NCBI GenBank assembly: GCA_041583495.1
Contig: JBFHFS010000003.1
Coordinates: forward strand, 1-64,000
Origin: JBFHFS01 sp041583495
GTDB lineage: Bacteria > Bacteroidota > Bacteroidia > Bacteroidales > Marinilabiliaceae
DNA length: 64,000 nucleotides
Reading direction: 5' to 3'
Shown here: positions 45,128 to 55,069 of the stretch, piece after piece
How the letters are laid out: the number at the start of each line of letters is the position of its first letter
Position numbering within the stretch: position 1 is the first letter of the stretch
The notes under the pieces: generated by a model
What the model saw: the letters and a program-made list of their open reading frames with translations, nothing else
Databases searched by the model: none
Told to the model about the DNA's origin: nothing
Program-made: the position numbers and the translations under genes

Positions 45128-45749
45128 TCGATTCCCGGGTTCGTCGCATCGATTCGACGAACTCACTCAGAATCATGGCTGTAGCACCCCACACCTTATG
45201 CCCGTCGACCTCATAATATGGAGCCGTCAGGGATATGCCGTTGATGTCTTTTTTAAACTCCCGGGGGGAGGTCGACTCCACAAGCCGGGCCACCGGCATC
45301 TCAATGATCGCATCCACTTCAGCAGGCTCGGCTTTCAATATGGGCATTTGGGGTAACCACCCTACCTGAGGAAACACATAAAAATTGCTATTGGGGATGT
45401 AAAGCGGAGAGAGGGCCCCCAAAGGCCGAATGCTTTCGGGGTCCACGCCAATTTCTTCATAGGTCTCACGAGTGGCAGTACCCCAGTAATTGGCATCTTC
45501 TTTTTCGCATTTTCCACCCGGCAAACTGATTTGACCACTATGAACACCATTGTATTCAGTCCTTCGAATGAGGGGGAAATGCCAGACATTGTCGATGGGG
45601 AAGAGTAAAATCAGGACACTGCTCTCCCGCGCTGCAGATTTTTGGGGAGGTTTATTCCCGGTAAACCGCGACGAGGGGGCCATGAGCATTTGACCCTCAC
45701 TGCCCGGAAGAGCTCCTTCCAGCGCTGTTTTTATCAAATCGATTAGCAT
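45078..45749 (-). CDS. Nudix hydrolase, CoA pyrophosphatase type (NudL-like)
   Basis: I chose the ATG at 45749 (223 residues), preceded by a purine-rich AGGGAAGAGAG. Longer in-frame starts at 45809 and 45827 would add 20-26 residues not typical of the family. The UPF0035 signature HSGQISLPGGK (residues 70-80) and the Nudix box continuing to RETYEEIG (94-101) are intact. Relatives split coenzyme A or its derivatives into 3',5'-ADP and 4'-phosphopantetheine. The 3' end overlaps mltF tail to tail by 50 bases. It has no close partner gene. Confidence 0.88.
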   Translation of the reverse strand: MLIDLIKTALEGALPGSEGQMLMAPSSRFTGNKPPQKSAARESSVLILLFPIDNVWHFPLIRRTEYNGVHSGQISLPGGKCEKEDANYWGTATRETYEEIGVDPESIRPLGALSPLYIPNSNFYVFPQVGWLPQMPILKAEPAEVDAIIEMPVARLVESTSPREFKKDINGISLTAPYYEVDGHKVWGATAMILSEFVESMRRTRESITASHFYNARNVQGYP

Positions 45750-45828
45750 CTCTCTTCCCTGATCTTTTAGACTGTAAAAATAACAAACACCACGCTTTGT
45801 TGGTTGCATTATTTCACAAATTCCCAAA

Positions 45829-45864
45829 AAAAACCATTCTCCTACGTTTAGAAGAATGGTTTTT
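45829..45864 (-). terminator. Terminator after the LolC/E-like gene
   Basis: AAAAACCATTCT (45829-45840) pairs with AGAATGGTTTTT (45853-45864) across a 12-base loop. On the minus strand the stem runs into TTTTTTTTGGG. It separates the permease transcript from the Nudix gene; the gap 45865-46109 holds nothing else I recognise. Confidence 0.75.
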
Positions 45865-46109
45865 GAAGTTCTAGTTGCTAATCTTAAACCTCTAAAAGAT
45901 TATCCAGATGCTTCTCTTTAAGGGAAAAGCGTGCCAAACTAAAGGATTGATTTTCATTTTTTGAGTCCCCAACCCCTAAGTCCGGACAACAGCCTGGTAT
46001 TCAATGAAATAAAAAAACAATAATTGGAGACGACCCCGTCGCACCGTGGCTTTTAATTGCAGAAGACCCAGCAGGAAGAACTCTCCCGGCCCTGTTTAAC
46101 CGGCTCTGA

Positions 46110-47354
46110 TCAGTCAAACCTAATGGCTCTCACCGGCGAAATACGGGCGGCAAGATACGAAGGGCCAATCATCATCAGAAAAACCACCAAAATGGCCCCT
46201 AAATTGAGCAGCAGAATATGAAGAGGCGAGAGAGCTATCGGTACGGTTTTCAGGAAATAGTTATCCGGATCGAGCTTCACAAACCCGAAACGCGCCTGAA
46301 GCCAACATAGAATGAGCCCTACCAGGTTTCCAATCACGAGGCCACGTAAGGCGATGTGGGCAGCAAGAGTCAGGAATATTTTACGAAGGGGCCAGTCACT
46401 CATTCCCAAAGCCTTAAGCACACCAATCATATTGGTACGCTCGAGAATAAGAATCAACAAGCCCGTGATCATATTGAATCCGGCCACCAAAATGATGAGG
46501 CCTATGATCACCGCGATATTGGTATCCAGCAAATCGAGCCACCCAAATATCTGCGGCTGGGTTTCCCTAATGGTGCGCGTGCGAAGCAACGTGCCGTCGG
46601 GAGAGATATTGGTCGACACCAGGTCAGCAACCCTGGCACCCGTAGTCATAAGATTGTCGAAGTCGGTGATGAGCAGTTCATAGCCCGATATTTGCTGGTC
46701 GCTCCAGTTGTTGAGTTGCTGTACCTGACGGATATCGGCCACCACAAACGTTTTGTCCATTTCGGGCAGGTTGGTGTCGAAGATGCCGGTAACCTCCAGC
46801 TTACGGGCCCTTATTTGTTCCTCAAAAAAATACATGGGCACCCGGTCCCCCACTTTCAGATGCAGCATACGTGCCAAATCATCCGAGATAAGCACTTCGT
46901 TGGAAGGCCGTTCGGTGCTGGCATCAATGGGTTTGCCCTCCTCCAGGATAGAACGAAAGAAGGTCCAGTCGAATTCGGGGCCCACTCCACGGATTACCAC
47001 CCCCTGCATCTGGTCCCCGGCTTTAATGAGTCCCGGCTTGGTGGCAAATCGCTGAAGATGCACGATGCCGGGGATCTCACGGATGGCAGCCTCCAGTGCT
47101 GTATCCTGATGGATAGGGTTCGTTTCGAAGCTGAGGTTAAAATCGTAACTAATCACCTGAATGTGACTGCCAAAACCGATAATCTTCTCCCTAATCTCTT
47201 TTTTAAAGCCCAGACCAATGGCAATGGAAAGAATCATAACCACCATTCCCAAAACGATCCCCGCAATGGCAACCTTGATAACAGGACCCGCGAACCGATT
47301 TCCGGAGACACCTCCCGACCTGATTCGGCGGACTATAAAAAGTTCAGTGTTCAA
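46110..47354 (-). CDS. LolC/LolE-like ABC transporter permease (FtsX family)
   Basis: The protein should start at a TTG at 47354 (414 residues), which begins MNTELFIVRRI like its relatives. A longer frame to 47447 would read back into the aminotransferase gene. Four membrane helices are visible: one near residue 35, followed by a large periplasmic domain, and three near the C terminus ending SYLAARISPVRAIRFD. FtsX-family LolC/E permeases move lipoproteins from the inner membrane to the LolA chaperone, with LolD as ATPase; no LolD is adjacent. It is transcribed just after the aminotransferase (43-base gap) and closed by the terminator at 45829. Confidence 0.87.
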   Translation of the reverse strand: MNTELFIVRRIRSGGVSGNRFAGPVIKVAIAGIVLGMVVMILSIAIGLGFKKEIREKIIGFGSHIQVISYDFNLSFETNPIHQDTALEAAIREIPGIVHLQRFATKPGLIKAGDQMQGVVIRGVGPEFDWTFFRSILEEGKPIDASTERPSNEVLISDDLARMLHLKVGDRVPMYFFEEQIRARKLEVTGIFDTNLPEMDKTFVVADIRQVQQLNNWSDQQISGYELLITDFDNLMTTGARVADLVSTNISPDGTLLRTRTIRETQPQIFGWLDLLDTNIAVIIGLIILVAGFNMITGLLILILERTNMIGVLKALGMSDWPLRKIFLTLAAHIALRGLVIGNLVGLILCWLQARFGFVKLDPDNYFLKTVPIALSPLHILLLNLGAILVVFLMMIGPSYLAARISPVRAIRFD

Positions 47355-47397
47355 CACATAAGGCTTTAATGAAAAAAGAAATAAAAACAGAACAGCC

Positions 47398-48597
47398 TCA
47401 AAGGGTTCGTCCAGGGTAAGCCTCCAGCGCTTTTTCAAGAACAACAAGGGCCTCTCTCATTTCTTCTATCTTTAATACATAGGCGATGCGCACTTCGTTG
47501 GTTCCCCTCCCGGGGGTCGAATAAAAACCGGTAGCCGGAGCCATCATCACGGTGGTGCCTTCATAGTCGAATTCGCTGAGAATCCATTGACAAAACCGGT
47601 CACTGTTGTCCACAGGCAACCTGGCCATGGTATAGAAGGCCCCTTTGGGAAGTGGGGAGAAGACCCCCGGAATACGGTTGAGGCCTTCCACTAAAAAGTT
47701 ACGCCGCTGAATGTACTCGTCGTAGACCGCCTTGAAGTAGTCGGGACTGGTTTCCAGAGAGGCTTCCGCTGCTATCTGCCCCAGTCCGGGAGGACTTAAC
47801 CGTGCCTGAGCAAACTTCAGGGAGGTTTCGATCACTTTTTTATTTCTGCTTACCAGTGCCCCTATTCTTATTCCGCACTCGCTATAACGCTTCGAAACTG
47901 AATCCAGCATAATGGCATGCTCTTCCAATCCGGCCAAATTCATCACCGACACAAATTCGTGCCCATCATAACAAAATTCACGATACACTTCATCTGAGAA
48001 AAGATAAAGATCATACTTCAACACCAGGTCCCGCAACTGCTCCAACTCCTCTTTCGAATAAAGGTAACCCGTAGGATTATTGGGGTTGCAAATAACAATC
48101 GCTTTGGTTTTGGGGGTGATGAGTTTTTCAAACTCGCTGATGGAAGGCAAGGCAAACCCATTGTCAATAGTGGAGGTTACCGGTCTAATGGTGATGCCGG
48201 CATAGGTGGCAAACCCATTGTAATTGGCATAAAATGGTTCGGGAATGATCACCTCATCGCCCGGATTCAAACAACTTAAAAAAGAAAATGTGATGGCTTC
48301 CGACCCACCCGTGGTGATGAGCAGCTGGGAATAATCAACATCTATTTGGTTCGATCGATAATAATCCGCCAGTTTTCTACGATAGCTCTCATTTCCGGCC
48401 GAGTGGCTGTACTCCAACACTTTTTGGTCAAGGTTTCTTATTGCCTCCAGGGCAACCTGTGGGGTAGCGATGTCGGGCTGTCCTATATTAAGATGAATCA
48501 CCTTAATTCCTCTTAACTTAGCCTTTTCTGCATAGGGAACCAGCTTACGGATAGGAGAAGAGGGCATCTGTCCACCGCGATTCGAAATTTGGGGCAT
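47398..48597 (-). CDS. PLP-dependent aminotransferase, class I/II (AspC-like)
   Basis: The 399-residue enzyme has the fold type I aminotransferase pattern: LNIGQPDIATP near the N terminus, the glycine-rich TTGGSEAITFSF, CNPNNPTGYLYSKEEL and the PLP lysine in SVSKRYSECGIRIGALVS. R-x-x-YVLK near the end binds the substrate carboxylate. It could use aspartate, alanine or aromatic amino acids. Substrate prediction from sequence alone is unsafe. A TAAGTTTG box just 19 bases before the ATG suggests a very short leader. The permease gene follows in the same transcript. Confidence 0.93.
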   Translation of the reverse strand: MPQISNRGGQMPSSPIRKLVPYAEKAKLRGIKVIHLNIGQPDIATPQVALEAIRNLDQKVLEYSHSAGNESYRRKLADYYRSNQIDVDYSQLLITTGGSEAITFSFLSCLNPGDEVIIPEPFYANYNGFATYAGITIRPVTSTIDNGFALPSISEFEKLITPKTKAIVICNPNNPTGYLYSKEELEQLRDLVLKYDLYLFSDEVYREFCYDGHEFVSVMNLAGLEEHAIMLDSVSKRYSECGIRIGALVSRNKKVIETSLKFAQARLSPPGLGQIAAEASLETSPDYFKAVYDEYIQRRNFLVEGLNRIPGVFSPLPKGAFYTMARLPVDNSDRFCQWILSEFDYEGTTVMMAPATGFYSTPGRGTNEVRIAYVLKIEEMREALVVLEKALEAYPGRTL

Positions 48598-48615
48598 GGC
48601 TTATCTTTTTTTTGA

Positions 48616-48623
48616 CAAACTTA
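48616..48623 (-). promoter_or_regulatory. -7 box for the aminotransferase
   Basis: TAAGTTTG on the minus strand fits TAnnTTTG and lies 18 bases before the ATG at 48597. The leader would be only about 11-14 nt. Confidence 0.5.
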
Positions 48624-48691
48624 AAATATTATCCTCAAAAAGCTGCACATATTTCCATTTCGTTTCCGGTTTTTGTTACCAAAGGTTTCAC

Positions 48692-48699
48692 TACTTTTG
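48692..48699 (+). promoter_or_regulatory. -7 box for the DUF481 gene
   Basis: TACTTTTG fits TAnnTTTG. A TTTG at 48672-48675 lies 16 bases upstream, a bit close. The gene begins at 48764. Confidence 0.45.
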
Positions 48700-48763
48700 T
48701 ATTTGGTCCGGATACCATCCTTTTCAATGTCATTCAAAAGAATCATCAAATATCATTGTACAA

Positions 48764-49537
48764 ATGACCCAACGCTCCTCTTTTTTTATCGCTGTTTTTT
48801 TTATGTGGTTATTAGGGTTTCAACCAGGAGAGGCCCAAATCGTGAATATTGATAAACGCAGGACCAAGGACCCCAACAAAGGCTTGCAAGGGAATCTGAA
48901 TCTGGGTTTTAACATCATCCACACCACCAGTGACCAACGACAACTCAACTCCCTATTAAAACTTCAGTACAACGATGCACTCAACACCTATCTTTTTTCT
49001 TCCGACATTGGCTTTAACCGCGTGGGAAGTGAACAAAACGTAAACAACGGAGGCCTCATGTTCAAGTATAACTATTGGGTCCCCGACAAAATCATCATTG
49101 CAGAGGGTTTTTTTCAGTATCAGTACAACCGTGTTAAAAGCCTGAAACACCGCTACATATTGGGTGGTGGCCCCCGATTCAACATCGCTGATAACGATAA
49201 GTTCTCCCTTTTCCTGGTGGCCTACACCATCTATCTAAAAGAGCTTTATTCCACCGACGACTATGAAAACCGCAAAAGCCTGGTTAAATTCAGCTCCATG
49301 GGCAGCTTCAGCTGGAAGATGAGTCCCACGGCTCAATTGGAACACACCACCTATTATGAACCCGATTATTCCGATCCTGCCGACTTCCGCATCTGGAGTG
49401 AGACAAGTTTCAATCTTAAAATATCAAAGAAATTTAATTTTGGTCTGTTTGTAAAACTTGAATATGATAATATGGCCGCCCCCGAAGTGGACAACCTCTT
49501 CTACACGGTAAACAATTCATTTCAATGGGCCTTTTAA
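48764..49537 (+). CDS. DUF481 family outer-membrane protein
   Basis: The ATG at 48764 gives 257 residues with signal peptide TQRSSFFIAVFFMWLLGFQPGEAQ. A longer frame from 48596 overlaps the divergent aminotransferase start and lacks signal-peptide character. The mature part is a small beta-barrel pattern (KGLQGNLNLGFNIIHTTSDQRQLNSLLKLQYND...RYILGGGPRF) ending in FYTVNNSFQWAF. That resembles DUF481 (YdiY-type) proteins; their function is unknown. It lies 18 bases before the DUF5686 gene, so the pair probably forms one transcript. Confidence 0.8.
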   Translation: MTQRSSFFIAVFFMWLLGFQPGEAQIVNIDKRRTKDPNKGLQGNLNLGFNIIHTTSDQRQLNSLLKLQYNDALNTYLFSSDIGFNRVGSEQNVNNGGLMFKYNYWVPDKIIIAEGFFQYQYNRVKSLKHRYILGGGPRFNIADNDKFSLFLVAYTIYLKELYSTDDYENRKSLVKFSSMGSFSWKMSPTAQLEHTTYYEPDYSDPADFRIWSETSFNLKISKKFNFGLFVKLEYDNMAAPEVDNLFYTVNNSFQWAF

Positions 49538-49554
49538 ATTATGATCATTAAGAA

Positions 49555-52278
49555 ATGGACCCTAACGCCCAATACAAAACCATCCTAACCAGGCGCCACC
49601 AATCCAAAACCCATAGGTGGTTTACCCTTACACATCCCTCATTACTGCAGCTTTTTTGCTTCTTTTTTCTTCTTTGGATTTTACCTCTAACCGGCATCGC
49701 TCAAACCCGGGGGGTACGCGGGATCGTGACCGATGAGGCAGGGGCGCCCTTACCCATGGTGAGCATTTTTATTGCATCCGAGCGAACAGGCACTACCACC
49801 AATCTGGAAGGAAATTACGAAATTCCCCTCGACACCGGAAAATACCTGCTGGTGTTTCAGTCGCTGGGCTTTGCCCGGCGCGAGTTCAACCTTACCATCC
49901 GCAATAACTGGCTCGACCTGAATGTAATGCTCCAGCCTCAGGACTATCAACTACCGGAAGTTAAGGTTTATTCATCGGGGGAGGATCCGGCCTATCCCAT
50001 CATGCGAAAAGCCATTGGCCGGGCACCCTATTTTTTGAGGCAGACTCAACGCTATTGCGCCGAAGTCTACCTGAAGGGTTCTTTCAGGATGGATAAAGTA
50101 CCCCGACTATTAAAAAAATCATTGTCAATAGATGTGGACGGGGCCGAGACCAACATCGAGGAGGGAAGAACCTATACCATGGAATCGTTGAACGAGATTT
50201 CCTTTTCCGCCCCCGACACCTTTAAGCACACCGTTCTGGCTTCGCGCAACTCATTCCCGGCAGGTGATGAATCGGCCGCCATGGGCTTTATTAACAGCAG
50301 CTTTTACGAACCCGACAACGGAATGGTGATATCCCCCCTGGCACCACAGGCCATGCGCCATTACAACTTTCGCTACGAAGGCTTTTTTTACGAGGGGGAG
50401 GCTGAGGTGGACAAGATAAAGGTCACCCCCAAAAGAAAAAGCCAACAACTCATGGACGGCTACCTTTATATTGTAGATGGATTGTGGAACCTTCACTCGG
50501 TAGACCTTACCAATGACGCCTTTTTTGGAACCATCCGGGTGAAGCAGTTGTTCCAGCCGGTGGCCGTCGACGCATGGCTTCCTGTTACACATCAGTTCGA
50601 TCTGGATGTAGCCCTCATGGGCGTAAAAGCCATGGTGGCTTATGTTGGCTCGGTGAAATACAAAGAGGTGACCCTTAACCCCGATTATGCACTGCACGAA
50701 AATCCGGACCCCATTACCCGGCCTGTTGAAGAAACCCCAGAAGGACGCTCTGAGGAGGAAAAAAAGAGAGGCCAAAAGGATCCCACACAAAAAATAGAGG
50801 CACTCTTAGCCCAGGAGGAACTCAACAACCGGGAGATGATAAGACTGGCCAGGCTTATGGATCAGGAGACCCGTAACGAAGAGCATCCAAAATCACTGGA
50901 GCTTTCAAACAATTATCAGATGAAGGTGACCCGGGACTCCGCAAAACGAGACTCGGCTTTTTGGGAAACGAAACGACCGGTGCCACTGACCATGGGAGAG
51001 CAAAAAAGTTTTTTGGTCCGCGACAGCCTCGTCAAGGTCAAAGAGACCGAAACCGATTCAGCCTCAGAGCATAAAAAAAACAGGCTTCTAAAACACCTTT
51101 CACAGACCCTTGGAGGCAGAAAATGGTGGATGGCCGACTCCTCGGTAACTCTTACTTACGACGGACTGATCGGATTACGAAAAATAGGGTTTAACCCGGT
51201 GGATGGCTGGCGATATGGCCAGAGCCTCACCCTTTCCTGGCAGCAGGACTCCCTGCACCAACTTACCCTGCAACCCACGCTCAGCTATGCCTTTGCACGA
51301 AAAGCACTGATGTGGCAGGCAACCCTCAGCCAGGATTATGCCCCTCTCAAACGGGGACTCCTGACCCTCACGGGTGGGCAGGGAAGCAGCGACTTTAAAG
51401 GGGACCCTCTCGCAGTGGCTCCCTTGGCCAACATGGCCGCCACCCTATTCTTTAAAGAGAATTACAACCGCTATTACAACCAGGAATATATTAACGCCAC
51501 CAATGAGCTGGACCTCTTTAACGGTTTTCGCTGGGCGGTGTCGGCCGGTTACCGCCGGCTCTCGCCACTGAGCAATCACTCCGATTTTTCGTTCTTCAAC
51601 AAAGAGAAAGCCTATTCCCCCAACCTGCCGGGAAACGATGCCTGGCAGGCAGAAGACCTCATGGCACAAAATGAACTTTCCTGGGAAATGAAATTCTCCT
51701 ATACCCCACGCTATTTTTATCGAATCAAAAAAGGGCGCAAGGTGATGTCCCATTCCAACTATCCCACCTTTTTTGCCTCTCTCGCGCAAGGCATCCCCAC
51801 CCTCGATAGCCGGGCCGATTATCTTCTGGTGCAGGGCGGAATAACCAAATCGGTAGCTCCGGGATTTTTCCCAACCTTTTCGTGGGGGGCCGAAGCAGGA
51901 TGGTTTGCCCGCAACAACGCACTCCACTTCTCCCGCTATAAACATTTTAACACCTCCGCCATACCCGTCACACTCCGGGCCGACCGGACTTACCGTCTGC
52001 TCAGCGATTTTACCCCCTCTACCAGGGATTGGTTTCTGAATGCCCACCTCAAATACACTGCGCCTTACCTGCTGTTGAAATACCTGCCCGGATTCAGCAA
52101 CCGCTTATGGCAGGAGTCCCTGCATTTGGCCTGGTTACACACACCCCAGACACCCCACTACTTCCAGACAGGCTACAGCATCGATCAGATTTTTTTCATG
52201 GGCAGCCTGGGAATTTTTGCCGGGTTCGGAGAAGGTGAATACCAACACTTTGGTGTAAGAGCAACGCTGGCATTCTAA
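49555..52278 (+). CDS. DUF5686 outer-membrane protein with carboxypeptidase-regulatory-like domain
   Basis: The 907-residue protein has a basic N-terminal stretch of about 25 residues, a signal helix (LLQLFCFFFLLWILPLTGIAQ), and a CarboxypepD_reg domain (VRGIVTDEAGAPLPMVSIFIASERTGTTTN...). The long DUF5686 part follows, with FSWGAE and WQQDSLHQL-type barrel strands ending HFGVRATLAF. Such proteins look like TonB-receptor relatives without an obvious plug or SusD partner. Function is unknown. A charged glutamate-rich insertion (around residues 380-510) contains many E/K/R residues. Together with DUF481 it forms a two-gene outer-membrane unit. Confidence 0.85.
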   Translation: MDPNAQYKTILTRRHQSKTHRWFTLTHPSLLQLFCFFFLLWILPLTGIAQTRGVRGIVTDEAGAPLPMVSIFIASERTGTTTNLEGNYEIPLDTGKYLLVFQSLGFARREFNLTIRNNWLDLNVMLQPQDYQLPEVKVYSSGEDPAYPIMRKAIGRAPYFLRQTQRYCAEVYLKGSFRMDKVPRLLKKSLSIDVDGAETNIEEGRTYTMESLNEISFSAPDTFKHTVLASRNSFPAGDESAAMGFINSSFYEPDNGMVISPLAPQAMRHYNFRYEGFFYEGEAEVDKIKVTPKRKSQQLMDGYLYIVDGLWNLHSVDLTNDAFFGTIRVKQLFQPVAVDAWLPVTHQFDLDVALMGVKAMVAYVGSVKYKEVTLNPDYALHENPDPITRPVEETPEGRSEEEKKRGQKDPTQKIEALLAQEELNNREMIRLARLMDQETRNEEHPKSLELSNNYQMKVTRDSAKRDSAFWETKRPVPLTMGEQKSFLVRDSLVKVKETETDSASEHKKNRLLKHLSQTLGGRKWWMADSSVTLTYDGLIGLRKIGFNPVDGWRYGQSLTLSWQQDSLHQLTLQPTLSYAFARKALMWQATLSQDYAPLKRGLLTLTGGQGSSDFKGDPLAVAPLANMAATLFFKENYNRYYNQEYINATNELDLFNGFRWAVSAGYRRLSPLSNHSDFSFFNKEKAYSPNLPGNDAWQAEDLMAQNELSWEMKFSYTPRYFYRIKKGRKVMSHSNYPTFFASLAQGIPTLDSRADYLLVQGGITKSVAPGFFPTFSWGAEAGWFARNNALHFSRYKHFNTSAIPVTLRADRTYRLLSDFTPSTRDWFLNAHLKYTAPYLLLKYLPGFSNRLWQESLHLAWLHTPQTPHYFQTGYSIDQIFFMGSLGIFAGFGEGEYQHFGVRATLAF

Positions 52279-52285
52279 TTTTTTA

Positions 52286-52293
52286 TATTTTTG
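52286..52293 (+). promoter_or_regulatory. -7 box for valS
   Basis: TATTTTTG fits TAnnTTTG and lies 33 bases before the ATG at 52327, just after the DUF5686 stop. Confidence 0.5.
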
Positions 52294-52326
52294 CACTTTG
52301 TTTAAAAAGAATTGAACCAGCGCATC

Positions 52327-54957
52327 ATGAAGATTGAAAGCAAATACAATCCCGTAGAGACAGAGGACAAATGGTACCGCTACTGGATGGAGCAGCGATT
52401 TTTTCACTCCGTTCCCGACGAAAGGGAACCCTACACCATCGTAATCCCTCCACCCAACGTCACCGGTGTGCTGCACATGGGACACATGCTCAACAACACC
52501 ATTCAGGACATCCTGGTGCGCAGAGCCCGCATGCTGGGAAAAAATGCCTGTTGGGTGCCCGGCACCGACCATGCCTCCATTGCCACCGAGGCCAAGGTCG
52601 TCACCAAACTGAAGGCCGAAGGGATCGCCAAAAAATCACTGTCGCGGGATGAGTTTCTATCCCATGCCTGGCAATGGACCCACAAACACGGCGGCATCAT
52701 CCTCGAACAGCTTAAGAAATTGGGGGCCTCCTGCGATTGGGACCGGACTTGTTTTACCATGGATGAGGTCAGAAGTGAAGGCGTCATTAATGTCTTCGTC
52801 GATCTTTACCGTAAAGGCTACATCTACCGTGGCGTTCGAATGGTAAACTGGGACCCCGTGGCCAAAACAGCCCTTTCGGACGAAGAGGTCAATCACCGGG
52901 AAGAACAATCCAAACTATACTACGTTCGCTATCCCATCGAGGGAAGCGACAATGAATTTGTAACCATTGCCACCACCCGGCCGGAAACCATCCTGGGTGA
53001 CACCGCCGTTTGTGTTAACCCCAACGATGAGCGGTTTCATCACCTGGCGGGCAAACGGGTGCTGGTTCCCTTAATTAACCGATCCGTTCCCATCATTCAG
53101 GACGAATATGTGGACATGGAATTTGGAACAGGGTGCTTAAAGATTACCCCGGCACACGATATCAACGACTATGAAATAGGCATGCGCCACAACCTCGAGA
53201 GCATCGACATCCTTAACGATGATGGTACTTTGAGCCAAGCCGCAGGCCTCTTTGTGGGAGAAGATCGGTTTGTGGTTCGCACCAAAATCTCTGAGACTCT
53301 TCAGAAAGAGGGTTTCATGGTTAAAGTTGAAGACTATCTCAACAAGGTGGGTTTCTCTGAACGTACCGAAGCCGTGATCGAACCCCGACTCAGCACTCAG
53401 TGGTTCCTGAAAATGGAAGACCTGGCCAAACCAGCCCTGGATGCCGTGATGAATGATGAGGTGAAGTTTCATCCCCCTAAATTTAAGAACCTCTATCGCC
53501 ATTGGATGGAGAATGTGAAGGACTGGTGCATCTCACGCCAGCTGTGGTGGGGCCATCGGATCCCTGTTTATTACCTGAGCGATGGCAGCTTCGTGGTAGC
53601 CAACACAGCCCATGAAGCCCTTGAGCTGGCCCGTAAACAATCGGGCAACCCCAACCTGTGTGCTGAAGATCTTAAGCAGGACGAAGACGTGCTGGACACC
53701 TGGGCCTCCTCCTGGCTATGGCCCATCTCGGTATTCGACGGTTTTAACCCGGACAATGATGAGATTGATTATTATTTCCCAACCAACGACCTGGTTACAG
53801 CCCCGGAGATTATCTTTTTTTGGGTGGCCCGCATGATTATCGCCGGCTACGAATACCGTGGAACCTACCCCTTTAAAAATGTGTACTTCACCGGCATCGT
53901 ACGCGACAAGCAACACCGGAAAATGTCCAAATCGCTGGGGAACTCTCCCGAGCCCCTTGAACTCATTAAACAATACGGTGCCGATGGCGTTCGTATGGGC
54001 ATGTTGCTGTGCTCTCCAGCCGGGAACGATATCCTCTTCGACGAGAGCCTTACCGAGCAGGGACGTAACTTCGCCAACAAAATATGGAATGCCTTCCGAC
54101 TGGTGAAGAGCTGGGAGGTAGCCCCCGACCTGGCACAACCCGAAAGCTCAAGCCTGGCCATAGAGTGGTTCAGAAACAAACTGAATCAATCCATGGAGCA
54201 GATCAATGACCACTTCGAAAAATTCCGGATTTCAGATGCCCTGATGACCCTCTATCACACCTTCTGGGATGAGTTTTCGTCGTGGTACCTGGAAATAATA
54301 AAACCGGCCTATCAACAACCCGTCGATCCGGCCACACTGGAAGCCACACTGGCCTTCTTTGACGATTTGACCCGCCTGCTTCATCCCTTTATGCCCTTTA
54401 TCACCGAGGAGATATGGCATCAGTTGTCGCCCCGTAAAGAGGGAGAAAGCATCATGATTAGCCCTATGCCTAAAAATGAAGCCTACGACAATGTTCTTCT
54501 GGAGGAGTTCGAATATGCCAAGGAGGTTATCGGGGCGGTGCGTAACATCCGTAAGGAAAAAAACATCCCCTTCCGCGATTCACTTAGCCTTAAAGTCCTG
54601 CGTGGCGAGGATGGCTATTTTGCCCGTTTTAACCCCGTGTTGATTAAGATGGCTAACCTGGAGTCAGTAGAAGAAGCCCCGGAAAAGGTGGACCAGGCCA
54701 TCTCTTTCTTCGTGAAATCGACAGAGTTTTTCATTCCCATGCAGGGATCGGTTAATGTTGAGGAGGAGATTGCCCGACTCAATGCCGAACTGGATTATGC
54801 CCGCGGCTTCCTGACCTCTGTAATGAAAAAGCTTGGTAACGACCGCTTTGTGAATAGCGCACCTGCAAAAGTAGTGGAGATGGAGCAGCAAAAAAAGGCC
54901 GATGCAGAAGCCAAAATAAAGGTGCTCAGCGAAAGTATTGCCAACCTGGAGAAATAA
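52327..54957 (+). CDS. valS: Valyl-tRNA synthetase
   Basis: The ATG at 52327 gives 876 residues starting MKIESKYNPVETEDKWYRYW, the usual ValRS N terminus; a TTG at 52312 is a weaker option. Class I signatures: PPPNVTGVLHMGHMLNNTIQD (HMGH) near residue 40 and RKMSKSLGNSPEPL near 532. The editing domain shows TTRPETILGDTAV. The C terminus carries the coiled-coil arm (EEEIARLNAELDYARGFL...) that binds tRNA-Val. Both class I motifs are standard, in contrast to the altered signature in ileS at 2960. A terminator hairpin follows. Confidence 0.97.
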   Translation: MKIESKYNPVETEDKWYRYWMEQRFFHSVPDEREPYTIVIPPPNVTGVLHMGHMLNNTIQDILVRRARMLGKNACWVPGTDHASIATEAKVVTKLKAEGIAKKSLSRDEFLSHAWQWTHKHGGIILEQLKKLGASCDWDRTCFTMDEVRSEGVINVFVDLYRKGYIYRGVRMVNWDPVAKTALSDEEVNHREEQSKLYYVRYPIEGSDNEFVTIATTRPETILGDTAVCVNPNDERFHHLAGKRVLVPLINRSVPIIQDEYVDMEFGTGCLKITPAHDINDYEIGMRHNLESIDILNDDGTLSQAAGLFVGEDRFVVRTKISETLQKEGFMVKVEDYLNKVGFSERTEAVIEPRLSTQWFLKMEDLAKPALDAVMNDEVKFHPPKFKNLYRHWMENVKDWCISRQLWWGHRIPVYYLSDGSFVVANTAHEALELARKQSGNPNLCAEDLKQDEDVLDTWASSWLWPISVFDGFNPDNDEIDYYFPTNDLVTAPEIIFFWVARMIIAGYEYRGTYPFKNVYFTGIVRDKQHRKMSKSLGNSPEPLELIKQYGADGVRMGMLLCSPAGNDILFDESLTEQGRNFANKIWNAFRLVKSWEVAPDLAQPESSSLAIEWFRNKLNQSMEQINDHFEKFRISDALMTLYHTFWDEFSSWYLEIIKPAYQQPVDPATLEATLAFFDDLTRLLHPFMPFITEEIWHQLSPRKEGESIMISPMPKNEAYDNVLLEEFEYAKEVIGAVRNIRKEKNIPFRDSLSLKVLRGEDGYFARFNPVLIKMANLESVEEAPEKVDQAISFFVKSTEFFIPMQGSVNVEEEIARLNAELDYARGFLTSVMKKLGNDRFVNSAPAKVVEMEQQKKADAEAKIKVLSESIANLEK

Positions 54958-54977
54958 TGAAACCCGGCTTCCCGGCG

Positions 54978-55009
54978 AAAAACAGGAACATTGATTTGCC
55001 CCTGTTTTT
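54978..55009 (+). terminator. Terminator of valS
   Basis: AAAAACAGG (54978-54986) pairs with CCTGTTTTT (55001-55009), a 9-bp stem with a 14-base loop whose T-rich right arm doubles as the U tract. It lies 21 bases after the valS stop. Confidence 0.65.
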
Positions 55010-55069
55010 AAAAAAGAGCCTGCCAGCCATTAGGGTTCCCCGATGGTTTAATCGATAAAAGAAAGTCCT

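Noticed and set aside
46356..47369. 337-residue open frame on the plus strand opposite the LolC/E-like gene
   Set aside because: It is the mirror of a clear coding gene; its sequence is rich in His, Arg and Gln without any fold pattern.
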